Source of the DNA: Schwartzia succinivorans DSM 10502
GTDB taxonomy: Bacteria > Bacillota > Negativicutes > Selenomonadales > Selenomonadaceae
Direction: 5' to 3'
NCBI RefSeq assembly: GCF_900129225.1
Contig: NZ_FQUG01000003.1
Span: forward strand, 310,001-374,000
Length of the DNA stretch: 64,000 nt
Each line of letters begins with the position of its first letter. Within the stretch, counting starts at the first letter, position 1. The translations under genes and the position numbers were made by a program. Positions 29,377 to 37,550 of the stretch are shown here, piece by piece. The notes beneath the pieces were generated by a model. It was not told the origin of the DNA, searched no databases, and worked only from the letters and a program-made list of their open reading frames with translations.

Positions 29377-30378
29377 ATGACAGAAATTGATATAAGCAGT
29401 ACAGTCAACAGAATTTTAAAATATGGATTGGTTGGAATGATTGCTGCTGCTGTGTTATGCTCCGGTGCTGTATGGTGGTATCAGAGTACTCACAGAGTTC
29501 TTAACATAGCAGACGCGGTAGTAAAAGGAAATGCTGTTGGAGCCAGAACAAAGGCTGATGGCGTAATTACCGAGATTCTCGTCAAAGATGGAGAGAACGT
29601 AAAATCCGGTCAGCCTTTGGCTAAAATTGAGGTAAAGGTTTCTGAGGAACAGATTCAGCAGCTGGAAAAAACCGTTGAGCTTGCAAAGCAGAATCTTACC
29701 CGTGTTCAGCAGGGGACAACCGTATCTCAGCCTGTTGTTATAGAAGGCGGTTCCGGTGGTTCTTCTGCGCAGGCTGCGGCAAGACTTGAGCGGATGGAGG
29801 AGCTTTATTCCATCGGTGCGGTCAGCGCGCGGCAGGTTGAAGAAGCACGCGCAGAATATGAGATGTCAGGGGCCTATGCTCCGACTGTTTCATATCAGAC
29901 TGTTCATCAGCCTGCAAGTGAACAGGCAATACGTCAGGCAGAGCTTACGGTGAGACAGGCTGAGGCCGCGCTGGCAAAGGCACAGCAGGCATCACAGGCT
30001 ACAGAAATCACAGCGCCGGTCGCAGGCACGGTATATCTTTCTGAATTAAAAGCTGATGATGAAGTAAAGGCCGGACAGGTAATCCTTTCCATCGGAAACT
30101 CGGAAAGCTTCTGGATAGAGGCTTATGTCGATCCCGAGAGGGAAGAACTCCTGAGTCTTGGACAATATGTATCTTACACTGTCAGCGGTAAAACCTTTGA
30201 AGGTACTATCACCGATATTGAGCAGCCGAAGGGAAAAAAGGAAGTTAAGGCAGGAACGGAAGGCTTCGATCCCAACGATATTCATGCCGGGAAGTTAATA
30301 GTTCGTATCGCGCTTCCTGAGAAATGGGATAAAGTATTCCGTCCTCAGGCAAGAGCTGTTGTAAAAGTTAACCTGTGA
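29377..30378 (+). CDS. HlyD/EmrA-type membrane fusion protein
   Basis: 333 aa periplasmic adaptor. An N-terminal membrane segment (residues about 16-33, GLVGMIAAAVLCSGAVWW) is followed by the biotinyl-lipoyl half motif (GVITEILVKDGENVKSGQPLAKI), a long coiled-coil hairpin (about 85-205, rich in Glu, Gln and Ala), the second lipoyl half (TEITAPVAGTVYLSELKADDEVKAGQVI) and a beta-barrel (SYTVSGKTFEGTITDI). Such adaptors join an inner-membrane pump to an outer-membrane channel. No pump gene is adjacent. There is no visible promoter in the 25 bases after the alaS terminator, so it may depend on read-through. Confidence 0.88.
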   Translation: MTEIDISSTVNRILKYGLVGMIAAAVLCSGAVWWYQSTHRVLNIADAVVKGNAVGARTKADGVITEILVKDGENVKSGQPLAKIEVKVSEEQIQQLEKTVELAKQNLTRVQQGTTVSQPVVIEGGSGGSSAQAAARLERMEELYSIGAVSARQVEEARAEYEMSGAYAPTVSYQTVHQPASEQAIRQAELTVRQAEAALAKAQQASQATEITAPVAGTVYLSELKADDEVKAGQVILSIGNSESFWIEAYVDPEREELLSLGQYVSYTVSGKTFEGTITDIEQPKGKKEVKAGTEGFDPNDIHAGKLIVRIALPEKWDKVFRPQARAVVKVNL

Positions 30379-30384
30379 AAAACG

Positions 30385-30415
30385 AAGGGCGTCACGCATT
30401 TGCGTGACGCCCTTT
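30385..30415. terminator. Hairpin between convergent HlyD-like and OmlA-like genes
   Basis: Perfect 13-pair stem AAGGGCGTCACGC (30385-30397) with 30402-30414 and ATTT loop. T runs are short on both strands, so efficiency is uncertain. Confidence 0.6.
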
Positions 30416-30448
30416 AGGCTTGTGCCCATCATACAAAATATGACGTTT

Positions 30449-30904
30449 TCAGTTGTTGAGTTCGCACTTGATTTTTGCGACAGTGCCGCGGATTACTTTG
30501 AACTCAATTTTCATACCGCTGTCTGCAGCGTAATAGGTGTATTCCTGTACGCCATCCTCATTCTTCAGCTTGTCGGGGTGTCCGTAGGCTTCAGTGACAG
30601 CACTTTCGGAGGAACCGATTGTTATTCCTGCAGGTGTCGCAATATCACTGGAACCGGAGAGCTTTATTTCTTCGATTGTACGACGTGTATAATCGTCTAA
30701 ATCGATCTTGATGCCGTTCTGAAATAAAGCTTCCTCTCCTTGGTCATGGTACGTCGGCTGTCCGAACGCAGCAATGGCTTCATCTATGTTCATGCCGGGC
30801 TTGATTCCGCCAATGGCAATGTCTGTGCTTGGAATTGCTGCAAAACCTGTCGTACCGGCCATCATCAGAAATCCGGTCAAGCATGTTGTCAGCTCTTTAA
30901 TCAA
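30449..30904 (-). CDS. Small exported protein with two OmlA/SmpA-like repeats
   Basis: 151 aa with a signal peptide (hydrophobic TCLTGFLMMAGTTGFAA, cleavage likely after FAA near residue 23). The mature part has two similar halves: IGGIKPGMNIDEAIAAFGQPTYHDQ (about 31-55) and ITIGSSESAVTEAYGHPDKLKNEDG (about 94-118), each followed by a strand-rich segment with YTYYAADSGMKIEF in the second. The pattern GxxxxxVxxxxGxP resembles the BamE/SmpA-OmlA fold, but no lipobox Cys is present. Function unknown. TTG start with GAGG 10 bases upstream; own unit on the minus strand. Confidence 0.75.
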   Translation of the reverse strand: MIKELTTCLTGFLMMAGTTGFAAIPSTDIAIGGIKPGMNIDEAIAAFGQPTYHDQGEEALFQNGIKIDLDDYTRRTIEEIKLSGSSDIATPAGITIGSSESAVTEAYGHPDKLKNEDGVQEYTYYAADSGMKIEFKVIRGTVAKIKCELNN

Positions 30905-31024
30905 TTTGTCACATCCTCTCTTTTTTGTATAACTCCGTTTTTGGACATGTACATTATAATAATCGAATTATATAATTTTTGCAAGAAAAATTTACCATTT
31001 TTTGTAAATTAATAAAATTTTTAA

Positions 31025-31073
31025 TAAAAAACCGGATTGTCATAGGAATATATCCTTGATAATCCGGTGTTTT
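31025..31073 (-). terminator. Terminator after NAD synthetase gene
   Basis: Imperfect long stem (31031-31047 with 31053-31068) flanked by an A run at 31025-31030, which is the T run on the minus strand. A T run on the plus side makes it potentially bidirectional. Confidence 0.75.
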
Positions 31074-32978
31074 TTATTCCGATTTGAGTAGTTTTTCTTT
31101 GAGCTGTTTGTAACGGCGAGTGTAATAGGGGCCGTTCTGTGCTTCGCGGTGGTCAAAGCCGTATGCGCGGCGGCTGACAGCCAGAACAGGAGGAGCCTGT
31201 ATTCTCTTTGCAACGGCAATGCCTGAGAACTGGTTCCACCAGCGTTCCAGATCGTCAATGAAAGCCTTATGCGTTGGGAACAGCTTTTTAACAAGTCCGC
31301 TTTCACAGCCTATTTCATCTTCCAGAGTGCCTGATACGTACCATTCAAGTATATCCTCAGGGGCTGCTTTCTTCCAGCGTTCAATGAAGGAACGGAAGAG
31401 ATAGTCGTGATAGGGGTACTGTAGAGGGTCGCCCTGGCCTGCGTCGATGTTTTGCTTTGAAGACAGCTCCGCGCACGGGGGCAGAGTTATAGTTTCATGT
31501 GGAATTACTTCACGCCCGTAGACAGTATCATTCATATATTCTGCAAGACTATACACCTGATATTTCCACAGGTCAGCCAGAGCAGCAAGAAAACCGCTTT
31601 GGTCGCCGTAGAGTGTGGAGTAGCCCACGGTTGTCTCGGCTTTGTTTGCGTTGCAGGTAAAACCGCCGCCAAATACAGCAGACAGGGCAGCCAAAACACG
31701 GGATGAGCGGTCGCGTGCCTGAATGTTTTCTACATTAAAGTCTGACACCGTCCAATGCTCCTGTGTGTTATCATACAGATTTTGAATTGAGATGTTTTCT
31801 ATCTGTGAAATGGTGTGCTCAACGGATTCCTGTATCGGAAACACCGCGTATCTGCAGGCAAGGTTTTGGGCAAGTCTGTGAGCCAGTCCTTTTGTGGTAT
31901 CAGAGTTGAATCGGCTTGGAAGATTTACGAGAAGTACGTTTTCCGGGCCAAGAACCTTGCAGTATAGCGCGGAGGCGACTGCAGAGTCTATTCCGCCGGA
32001 TATGCCGATGACCACTTTTTTCATTCTGATACTGTCCAAAAAATGGCGTATTCCGTAGGTTACAGCATTATAAATTTCCTCAATCTGATTTTCCTTGCGT
32101 GTGGTGTCAATGCTTTTGTTTTCTTCGGCTATATCTTCCAATACAACATACGAAAGAGTTTCCTTGAATGCAGGGCAGGCATGGACTGTTGCGCCTGTTT
32201 TGCTGTATACCGTGCTTGAGCCGTCAAAGGTGTAGATTGTTTTTCCGTTGTTCTGTATACCTACATTGTTGACATAAACCAAAGGTGCATTTATTTCCTT
32301 AGACTGAGCGGAAAAGACTCTGTTTCTTTTGTCATTTTTCCCCAGCGTAAAGGGAGAACAGGAAATATTCACGAAAAAATCCGGATGGAATTTTTCATGC
32401 AGTACAGAAAGGGGAGCAAGAGCGTAATCATCGCTCCAGCCATCCTCGCACAAAAGACAGCCGATGCAGTATTCTTTGCCGGAAACATTGATTTTTACCG
32501 GTGCGAGAAGCTCCTCTGTATTTATGTTCAGCTCGCGGGCGAGCTTTTCGAGGCTGTAAAAATATCTGGTATCATCGAATTCTCTGTAGTTAGGAAGCAG
32601 TGTCTTTATGACAAAGGGATAAGGTGATTTGCCTGAAGGCGGAATCAGCTTTCCGTCCTGTGCCGCAAAAAAGGCATTGTATTTTCGTATGCGGCCGTCG
32701 TTGTTTTTCTTATCCTTGTCGATTGCAATATTGCCGAAAAGAACAACAATATCCTTTGAGGCTGCTATAATATCGCGGCCGTAGGCCTCGCAGTCCTCCA
32801 GGAATGACGGCTGTTCCCAGGTATCACCAAGTAAATAGCCCGGTATAGCCATCTCAGGGAAAATAATCATATCTGCATGGTTATTTTTTGCATCTTCTAT
32901 AAATTTGAGCATTTTTTCGGCATTTTTATCGGGCTGTCCCGGGATTATTTCCATTTGAGCGAGTGCAATGTTTAGCAA
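31074..32978 (-). CDS. nadE: Glutamine-dependent NAD(+) synthetase
   Basis: 634 aa, two-domain enzyme of the last step of NAD synthesis. Residues about 1-270 are a nitrilase-fold glutaminase (IIFPEMAIPGY with the catalytic Glu; a Lys in the LLPNYREFDDTRYF region; GCLLCEDGW with the nucleophilic Cys near 177). Residues about 290-634 are the synthetase with P-loop ISGGIDSAVASAL (about 325), PSRFNSDTT, and NIQARDRSSRVLAALS. This glutamine-using form has the ammonia tunnel, unlike the short NadE. The TTG start is supported by GGAAG 9 bases upstream and the conserved opening LNIALAQMEIIPG. Confidence 0.95.
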   Translation of the reverse strand: MLNIALAQMEIIPGQPDKNAEKMLKFIEDAKNNHADMIIFPEMAIPGYLLGDTWEQPSFLEDCEAYGRDIIAASKDIVVLFGNIAIDKDKKNNDGRIRKYNAFFAAQDGKLIPPSGKSPYPFVIKTLLPNYREFDDTRYFYSLEKLARELNINTEELLAPVKINVSGKEYCIGCLLCEDGWSDDYALAPLSVLHEKFHPDFFVNISCSPFTLGKNDKRNRVFSAQSKEINAPLVYVNNVGIQNNGKTIYTFDGSSTVYSKTGATVHACPAFKETLSYVVLEDIAEENKSIDTTRKENQIEEIYNAVTYGIRHFLDSIRMKKVVIGISGGIDSAVASALYCKVLGPENVLLVNLPSRFNSDTTKGLAHRLAQNLACRYAVFPIQESVEHTISQIENISIQNLYDNTQEHWTVSDFNVENIQARDRSSRVLAALSAVFGGGFTCNANKAETTVGYSTLYGDQSGFLAALADLWKYQVYSLAEYMNDTVYGREVIPHETITLPPCAELSSKQNIDAGQGDPLQYPYHDYLFRSFIERWKKAAPEDILEWYVSGTLEDEIGCESGLVKKLFPTHKAFIDDLERWWNQFSGIAVAKRIQAPPVLAVSRRAYGFDHREAQNGPYYTRRYKQLKEKLLKSE

Positions 32979-33063
32979 TATAAGACACTTCCTTCATAGT
33001 ATTCCTTTTAAAGCGCCATATGTTTCGTACAGGTGGAAAAATTTCAATAATTTTACATAAAAA

Positions 33064-33093
33064 TTGGAAATAAACCACCTTATTTGTTATAAT
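33064..33093 (+). promoter_or_regulatory. Promoter of thrC
   Basis: TTGGAA (33064-33069), 18-base spacer, TATAAT (33088-33093). It implies a leader of about 120 bases with a weak hairpin (about 33120-33160) and no recognised riboswitch. Confidence 0.65.
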
Positions 33094-33220
33094 GAAACGG
33101 CGGATTGTTGAATAAGAGAGAAAACAGTACACATTTTATGAAGTATGTGTTTTCCAAAGGATAATGGTATTGTATCACAATCTGACAGGAGTAGAAATCC
33201 CGATGAGAGAGGCGAATGCA

Positions 33221-34708
33221 ATGGAGTACATGAGTACGAGAGGAAAGAGCGAATCAATGGAGTCTGCAGATGCAATCCTGCAGGGTATTGCGGTGGATGG
33301 AGGCCTTTTGGTTCCTGTGGAAATTCCGAAGGTTGATTCTGAGTTTATTGACGAATTGAAGGATATGACGTATCAGGAACGCGCAGTAAAAATACTTGGA
33401 CTGTTCCTGACTGATTATACTGAAGATGAGCTTAAAAAATGTGTTTCGAACGCATACGGAAACGGTAAATTCGATACGGAGGAGGTTGCTCCGGTAAAAG
33501 AGGTGGGCGACCGCACCGTTTTGGAGCTTTGGCATGGCCCGACAAGCGCATTCAAGGATATGGCTTTGCAGCTTCTTCCGCAGCTTATGCAGACAGCACT
33601 TCAGAAAACAGGCGAAAAAAAGACCATACAGATTCTTGTCGCGACATCAGGCGATACAGGAAAAGCCGCGCTTGCGGGTTTCGCAGACGTACCGCAGACA
33701 AAGATACAGGTGTTTTATCCTGAGAACGGCGTCAGTGCAATGCAGAAGCTGCAGATGGTGACGCAGAAGGGCGATAATGTTCAGGTCATTGCGGTAAAGG
33801 GTAACTTTGATGATGCCCAGACCGGTGTAAAGAAGATATTTAAAAACGATGTTTTTGTAAAGCAGCTTGAGACAAAAGGAACAAAGCTGTCCAGTGCAAA
33901 CTCCATAAACTGGGGACGTCTTGTTCCGCAGATTGTTTATTATTTCAGTGCTTATGCGGATATGTGCAAAAGCGGAACAATTAAATCAGGTGATACCATA
34001 AACTTCACTGTCCCGACAGGAAACTTTGGCAATATTCTTGCCGGTTTCTATGCACGGCAGATGGGCCTGCCGATTGGTCATCTTGTCTGCGCCTCCAATC
34101 AGAATAATGTTCTTACTGATTTTCTGCAGACAGGATATTATGACCGCAACCGTCCGTTTGCAAAAACAATTTCGCCGTCAATGGATATCCTGATATCGAG
34201 CAATCTTGAACGTCTGCTCTATCATCTTACAGGCGATACTATGCGCGTTAACGGATGGATGGAAATGCTGGCAGCGGATGGACTTTATGATGTAGGAGTT
34301 GGAATGCTGCAGCGTGTACAGAACTATTTCTGGGCGGACTGGTCTGATGATGAAAAGACAAAGGAAACCATCAGGGAAGTGTATGATAAGACGCATTATG
34401 TGCTTGATCCCCACACTGCGGTCGCATGGGCAGCGGCTGACGCGTACCGCCGCAAGACTGATGATATGCGCCCGATGTTGATTGTTTCTACAGCAAGTCC
34501 GTATAAGTTTAATGACAGCGTGCTGGAGGCACTTGGCGAAGCTGCAGAAGGAAAAAATCCTTTTGAACTTCTCGATGCTCTTGAGGCAAAAAATGAAGTC
34601 AAAGCTCCGAAAGGACTGACAATGTTAAAGGATGCGAAAGTGCTGCATGAAACATGCTGTGAAAAAGATGGTATGGAGAATGTTGTTTTTGACTTCGCGA
34701 AAGGGTAA
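33221..34708 (+). CDS. thrC: Threonine synthase
   Basis: PLP enzyme converting O-phosphohomoserine to threonine, about 495 aa. The N-terminus YMSTRGKSESMESADAILQG and the PLP lysine motif ELWHGPTSAFKDMALQLLP are diagnostic; also ATSGDTGKAALAGF (phosphate grip), VKGNFDDAQTG and TVPTGNFGNILAG. The ATG at 33221 is chosen because family members open near EYxSTRG and GAGAGG lies 8 bases upstream. In-frame ATGs at 33203 (AGGAG 11 bases upstream) and 33164 would add 6 or 19 residues. Confidence 0.95.
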   Translation: MEYMSTRGKSESMESADAILQGIAVDGGLLVPVEIPKVDSEFIDELKDMTYQERAVKILGLFLTDYTEDELKKCVSNAYGNGKFDTEEVAPVKEVGDRTVLELWHGPTSAFKDMALQLLPQLMQTALQKTGEKKTIQILVATSGDTGKAALAGFADVPQTKIQVFYPENGVSAMQKLQMVTQKGDNVQVIAVKGNFDDAQTGVKKIFKNDVFVKQLETKGTKLSSANSINWGRLVPQIVYYFSAYADMCKSGTIKSGDTINFTVPTGNFGNILAGFYARQMGLPIGHLVCASNQNNVLTDFLQTGYYDRNRPFAKTISPSMDILISSNLERLLYHLTGDTMRVNGWMEMLAADGLYDVGVGMLQRVQNYFWADWSDDEKTKETIREVYDKTHYVLDPHTAVAWAAADAYRRKTDDMRPMLIVSTASPYKFNDSVLEALGEAAEGKNPFELLDALEAKNEVKAPKGLTMLKDAKVLHETCCEKDGMENVVFDFAKG

Positions 34709-34738
34709 GCTTTCAGTATTCTGAACACAAAATCATTG

Positions 34739-34779
34739 AAATCGTTGGATTTTATTCTAAAATTCAACGATTTTTTATT
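34739..34779 (+). terminator. Intrinsic terminator after thrC
   Basis: Sixteen-pair stem (34739-34754 with 34758-34773, one G-U), TTC loop, long T run. Confidence 0.92.
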
Positions 34780-34814
34780 TTTTCAAAAAAAGAAATGAAA
34801 AAAATAAATTTTGT

Positions 34815-34844
34815 TTAGCATGAATTTTTCGTTTGGTGTATAAT
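34815..34844 (+). promoter_or_regulatory. Promoter of pckA
   Basis: TTAGCA (34815-34820), 18-base spacer, TATAAT (34839-34844), in AT-rich DNA 71 bases before the ATG. The GCA-type -35 box and 18-base spacing match the repeated promoters but the palindrome is missing. Confidence 0.65.
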
Positions 34845-34915
34845 AGACATTAGTTGCGATTCGATTAGAATTTTCTGTATCGTAAAAATTTTGAAAAAAA
34901 GAGGTAGACAATCAC

Positions 34916-36520
34916 ATGGCAGACATCGATTTGACACAGTATGGAATTACCGGAACGACAGAGATTTTGTATAATCCGTCATACGAAGCTCTCTTTGATG
35001 AGGAAATGCAGCCGGGTCTTACGGGTTATGAAAAAGGTCAGATGACAGAACTGGATGCGGTAAATGTCATGACCGGAGAATTTACGGGCCGCTCACCTAA
35101 GGATAAATTCATCGTGGAAGATGATGTATCACGTGATACGGTATGGTGGACCTCTGATGAGTATCCGAACGACAACCATCGTGCAAGTCAGAAGGCGTGG
35201 GAAGGCGTTATTGATATTGCAAAGAAAGAGCTCTCCAACAAAAAGCTGTATGTGGTTGACGGCTTCTGCGGAGCAAATAAAGATACGCGTATGGCTGTGC
35301 GTTTCATCATGGAGGTTGCATGGCAGGCACATTTCGTCCGCAACATGTTCATTAAACCGACACCGGAGGAAGAAAAGAACTTTAAGCCCGATTTCGTTGT
35401 CTACAATGCTTCAAAGGCAAAAGTAACGAATTATAAAGAGCTTGGACTTCGCTCGGAGACAGCGATTGTATTCAATCTCACGAGCCGTGAGCAGGTAATC
35501 ATCAACACCTGGTACGGCGGAGAAATGAAAAAAGGCATGTTCTCCATGATGAACTATTTCCTTCCGCTCAAGGGCATCGCTGCAATGCACTGCTCCGCAA
35601 ATACGGACATGGATGGAAAGAATACGGCAATTTTCTTCGGACTTTCCGGAACAGGAAAGACGACACTTTCCACGGATCCGAAACGCAAGCTCGTTGGTGA
35701 TGATGAGCACGGCTGGGATGATAACGGCGTCTTCAACTTTGAGGGCGGCTGCTACGCAAAGGTTATAAATCTTGATAAGGAATCTGAGCCTGACATTTAC
35801 AATGCAATCAAACGCAATGCGCTTTTGGAAAATGTTACTGTTTCAGAGGACGGAAAGATTGATTTCGACGATAAGAGTGTCACGGAGAATACACGCGTTT
35901 CTTATCCTATCCAGCACATCAACAACATTGTTAAACCGATTTCCTCTGCTCCTGCCGCAAAGAATGTTATCTTCCTTTCGGCTGATGCCTTCGGTGTTCT
36001 GCCTCCTGTTTCCGTGCTCACTCCTGAGCAGGCTGAATATTATTTCCTTTCCGGATTCACCGCAAAGGTTGCAGGTACAGAGCGCGGCATTACTGAACCG
36101 ACTCCGACGTTCTCGGCATGCTTCGGTCAGGCATTCCTTGAGCTTCATCCTACCAAATATGCTGAGGAGCTTGTCAGAAAGATGAAGATAAGCGGAGCCA
36201 AGGCATATCTCGTAAACACGGGCTGGAATGGAACAGGAAAGCGTATTTCCATCAAGGATACCCGCGGAATAATTGATGCTATTCTTAATGGTGCTATCAC
36301 GAAGGCTCCTACGAAGGAACTGCCGATTTTTGGCCTGGAAATTCCGACAGAGCTTGAAGGCGTAGATACAAAGGTTCTTGACCCGCGCGATACATATGCT
36401 GACCCGAAGGAATGGGAAGAAAAGGCAGTTACGCTGGCAGGGCTGTTTAACAAGAACTTTGTCAAATACACGACAAATGAAATTGGTAAAGCCCTTGTTG
36501 CTGCAGGTCCGAAGCTTTAA
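34916..36520 (+). CDS. pckA: Phosphoenolpyruvate carboxykinase (ATP)
   Basis: 534 aa ATP-type PEPCK interconverting oxaloacetate and PEP. Visible: [14 protein letters not shown] (substrate Arg), [19 protein letters not shown] (metal Lys), the kinase-1a P-loop [12 protein letters not shown], kinase-2 [24 protein letters not shown], and the adenine-binding C-terminal region [20 protein letters not shown]. In rumen and gut anaerobes it often runs in the carboxylating direction toward oxaloacetate and succinate or propionate; here that is inference. Monocistronic, with GAGG upstream. Confidence 0.97.
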   Translation: MADIDLTQYGITGTTEILYNPSYEALFDEEMQPGLTGYEKGQMTELDAVNVMTGEFTGRSPKDKFIVEDDVSRDTVWWTSDEYPNDNHRASQKAWEGVIDIAKKELSNKKLYVVDGFCGANKDTRMAVRFIMEVAWQAHFVRNMFIKPTPEEEKNFKPDFVVYNASKAKVTNYKELGLRSETAIVFNLTSREQVIINTWYGGEMKKGMFSMMNYFLPLKGIAAMHCSANTDMDGKNTAIFFGLSGTGKTTLSTDPKRKLVGDDEHGWDDNGVFNFEGGCYAKVINLDKESEPDIYNAIKRNALLENVTVSEDGKIDFDDKSVTENTRVSYPIQHINNIVKPISSAPAAKNVIFLSADAFGVLPPVSVLTPEQAEYYFLSGFTAKVAGTERGITEPTPTFSACFGQAFLELHPTKYAEELVRKMKISGAKAYLVNTGWNGTGKRISIKDTRGIIDAILNGAITKAPTKELPIFGLEIPTELEGVDTKVLDPRDTYADPKEWEEKAVTLAGLFNKNFVKYTTNEIGKALVAAGPKL

Positions 36521-36540
36521 GAAAAAGATTCCTTATGAGT

Positions 36541-36585
36541 AAAAAATTCCCCTGTTCGTTAGATATACTAATGAACAGGGGATTC
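36541..36585. terminator. Bidirectional terminator, pckA / zinc-ribbon gene
   Basis: Stem 36545-36562 with 36568-36584 (AATTCCCCTGTTCGTTAG region, one G-U/bulge), loop ATATA. An A run at 36541-36546 gives the minus-strand transcript a clear T run. Confidence 0.85.
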
Positions 36586-36588
36586 TTG

Positions 36589-37272
36589 TTATTCAGCGGC
36601 ATCTTTGTTTGTTACTGTAAATACATATCCGACCTCCGGGACAGCCGCGAAGTGGAATTTAAAATTATCATGCACAGCGGAGTTGTTTGCGTTTCTGATA
36701 TCTCCGCCCTGCTTGAAGCCCATCTCGCCGAGCACGGTGTCGCGCATGCGGTTGGCATCTGATGGGTAAAGGGATTCAACGATTACACCGATGGCTGTGA
36801 GCATCTTGATGGATTCATCTCTGTTGGTCGGTTTTGCGATAATCTGCAGCTTCGTAACTTCCTTTGAACCCGGGTCAACGCTTCCCGAAAGAAGAATCGA
36901 TTTATCAAGATTATAGCTGAAGTCTCCGTTTGTGACGTTTTTCATGAGTATGTCCTGCTTTTTTACATTTACGTTGTCGTTAAAGCGCTCATGAAGAAGC
37001 GTGTAAGTAATGCCGATGGTTTTTCCTGCAGGGGCAGAGTTCTTGTTTACTGCACTGTTAACGGCGCTGGTCGTTGCGGAATTGCTGCTCATGATCATGC
37101 CGACTGTCGTAACGATGAAGATAATTGCAATTGCTGCGATACCGACGGCAAGCCAGCGGCTTTTTTTCTTTTTGGCGATTGTCTCGGGATTATCCTCGTT
37201 AACAGGATGATTACAGTGTGGACAGATTTTTTCTGCTACACTTACATCTGCGTTGCAGTATTTACATTTCAT
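36589..37272 (-). CDS. Zinc-ribbon membrane protein with extracytoplasmic domain
   Basis: 227 aa, function unknown. The N-terminus is a CxxC...CxxC zinc ribbon (MKCKYCNADVSVAEKICPHC, residues 1-20), then a Lys-rich stop (KKKKSRW), one transmembrane helix (about 41-62, LAVGIAAIAIIFIVTTVGMIM), a Ser/Asn/Ala linker, and an outside domain of about 150 residues with no motif recognised. Proteins with this layout are common in Negativicutes and other Firmicutes. The ATG at 37272 has AAGGAG 10 bases upstream; a start at 37299 lacks one. Transcribed divergently from addB. Confidence 0.7.
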   Translation of the reverse strand: MKCKYCNADVSVAEKICPHCNHPVNEDNPETIAKKKKSRWLAVGIAAIAIIFIVTTVGMIMSSNSATTSAVNSAVNKNSAPAGKTIGITYTLLHERFNDNVNVKKQDILMKNVTNGDFSYNLDKSILLSGSVDPGSKEVTKLQIIAKPTNRDESIKMLTAIGVIVESLYPSDANRMRDTVLGEMGFKQGGDIRNANNSAVHDNFKFHFAAVPEVGYVFTVTNKDAAE

Positions 37273-37304
37273 TTGTACAAGTCTCCTTTCATAAATCAAA
37301 TATT

Positions 37305-37334
37305 ATTATAATGCCTGCAATCAAAGTTTGCCAT
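37305..37334 (-). promoter_or_regulatory. Promoter of the zinc-ribbon gene
   Basis: Minus strand ATGGCA (37334-37329), 18-base spacer, TATAAT (37310-37305). The -35 box lies in the palindrome AAGTTTGCC-TAT-GGCAAACTT. Confidence 0.7.
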
Positions 37335-37490
37335 AGGCAAACTTTCCTCTGCGGCATTTCAACGAGGCATGAATTTTGCCGAGTTATAACGCATTCGTTC
37401 CGGTTTTGCCAAAGGCAAAACTTCCTCTGTCAGCGTTTCAACGAGGCATGTATTTTGCTGAGTTATAAGACTATTGTGCATAGTTTTCCA

Positions 37491-37520
37491 TAGGCAAAAT
37501 TTGCATAATAGTCTTATAAT
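37491..37520 (+). promoter_or_regulatory. Promoter of addB-addA
   Basis: TAGGCA (37491-37496), 18-base spacer, TATAAT (37515-37520), 30 bases before the addB ATG; the -35 box sits in the right arm of the imperfect palindrome. Confidence 0.7.
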
Positions 37521-37550
37521 ATTTTTGTAGATTAATCAGGAGGTGCGCCT

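Larger units (their letters stand above)
37305..37520. repeat. Dispersed intergenic element, copies 3 (tandem, divergent)
   Basis: Read on the minus strand, two successive units share CCTCGTTGAAA(C/T)GC, AGAGGAA, a TTTGCC-N3-GGCAAA palindrome (centres near 37333 and 37413) and a -10-like TATAAC/TATAAT. The plus-strand end carries a third half-unit with TTTTCCATAGGCAAAA feeding the addB promoter. These units lack the two-hairpin block of copies 1 and 2 and join CTCGGCAAA directly to ATTCATGCCTCG. Confidence 0.75.

Noticed and set aside
33094-33220. Threonine attenuator, T-box or riboswitch in the thrC leader
   Set aside because: A short open frame at 33138 has no threonine run, no T-box sequence was seen, and the leader hairpin is weak with no terminator.
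37305-37520. Possible CRISPR-like array
   Set aside because: Only two to three imperfect units of about 75-80 bases with an internal palindrome and promoter boxes, no uniform spacers and no cas genes.
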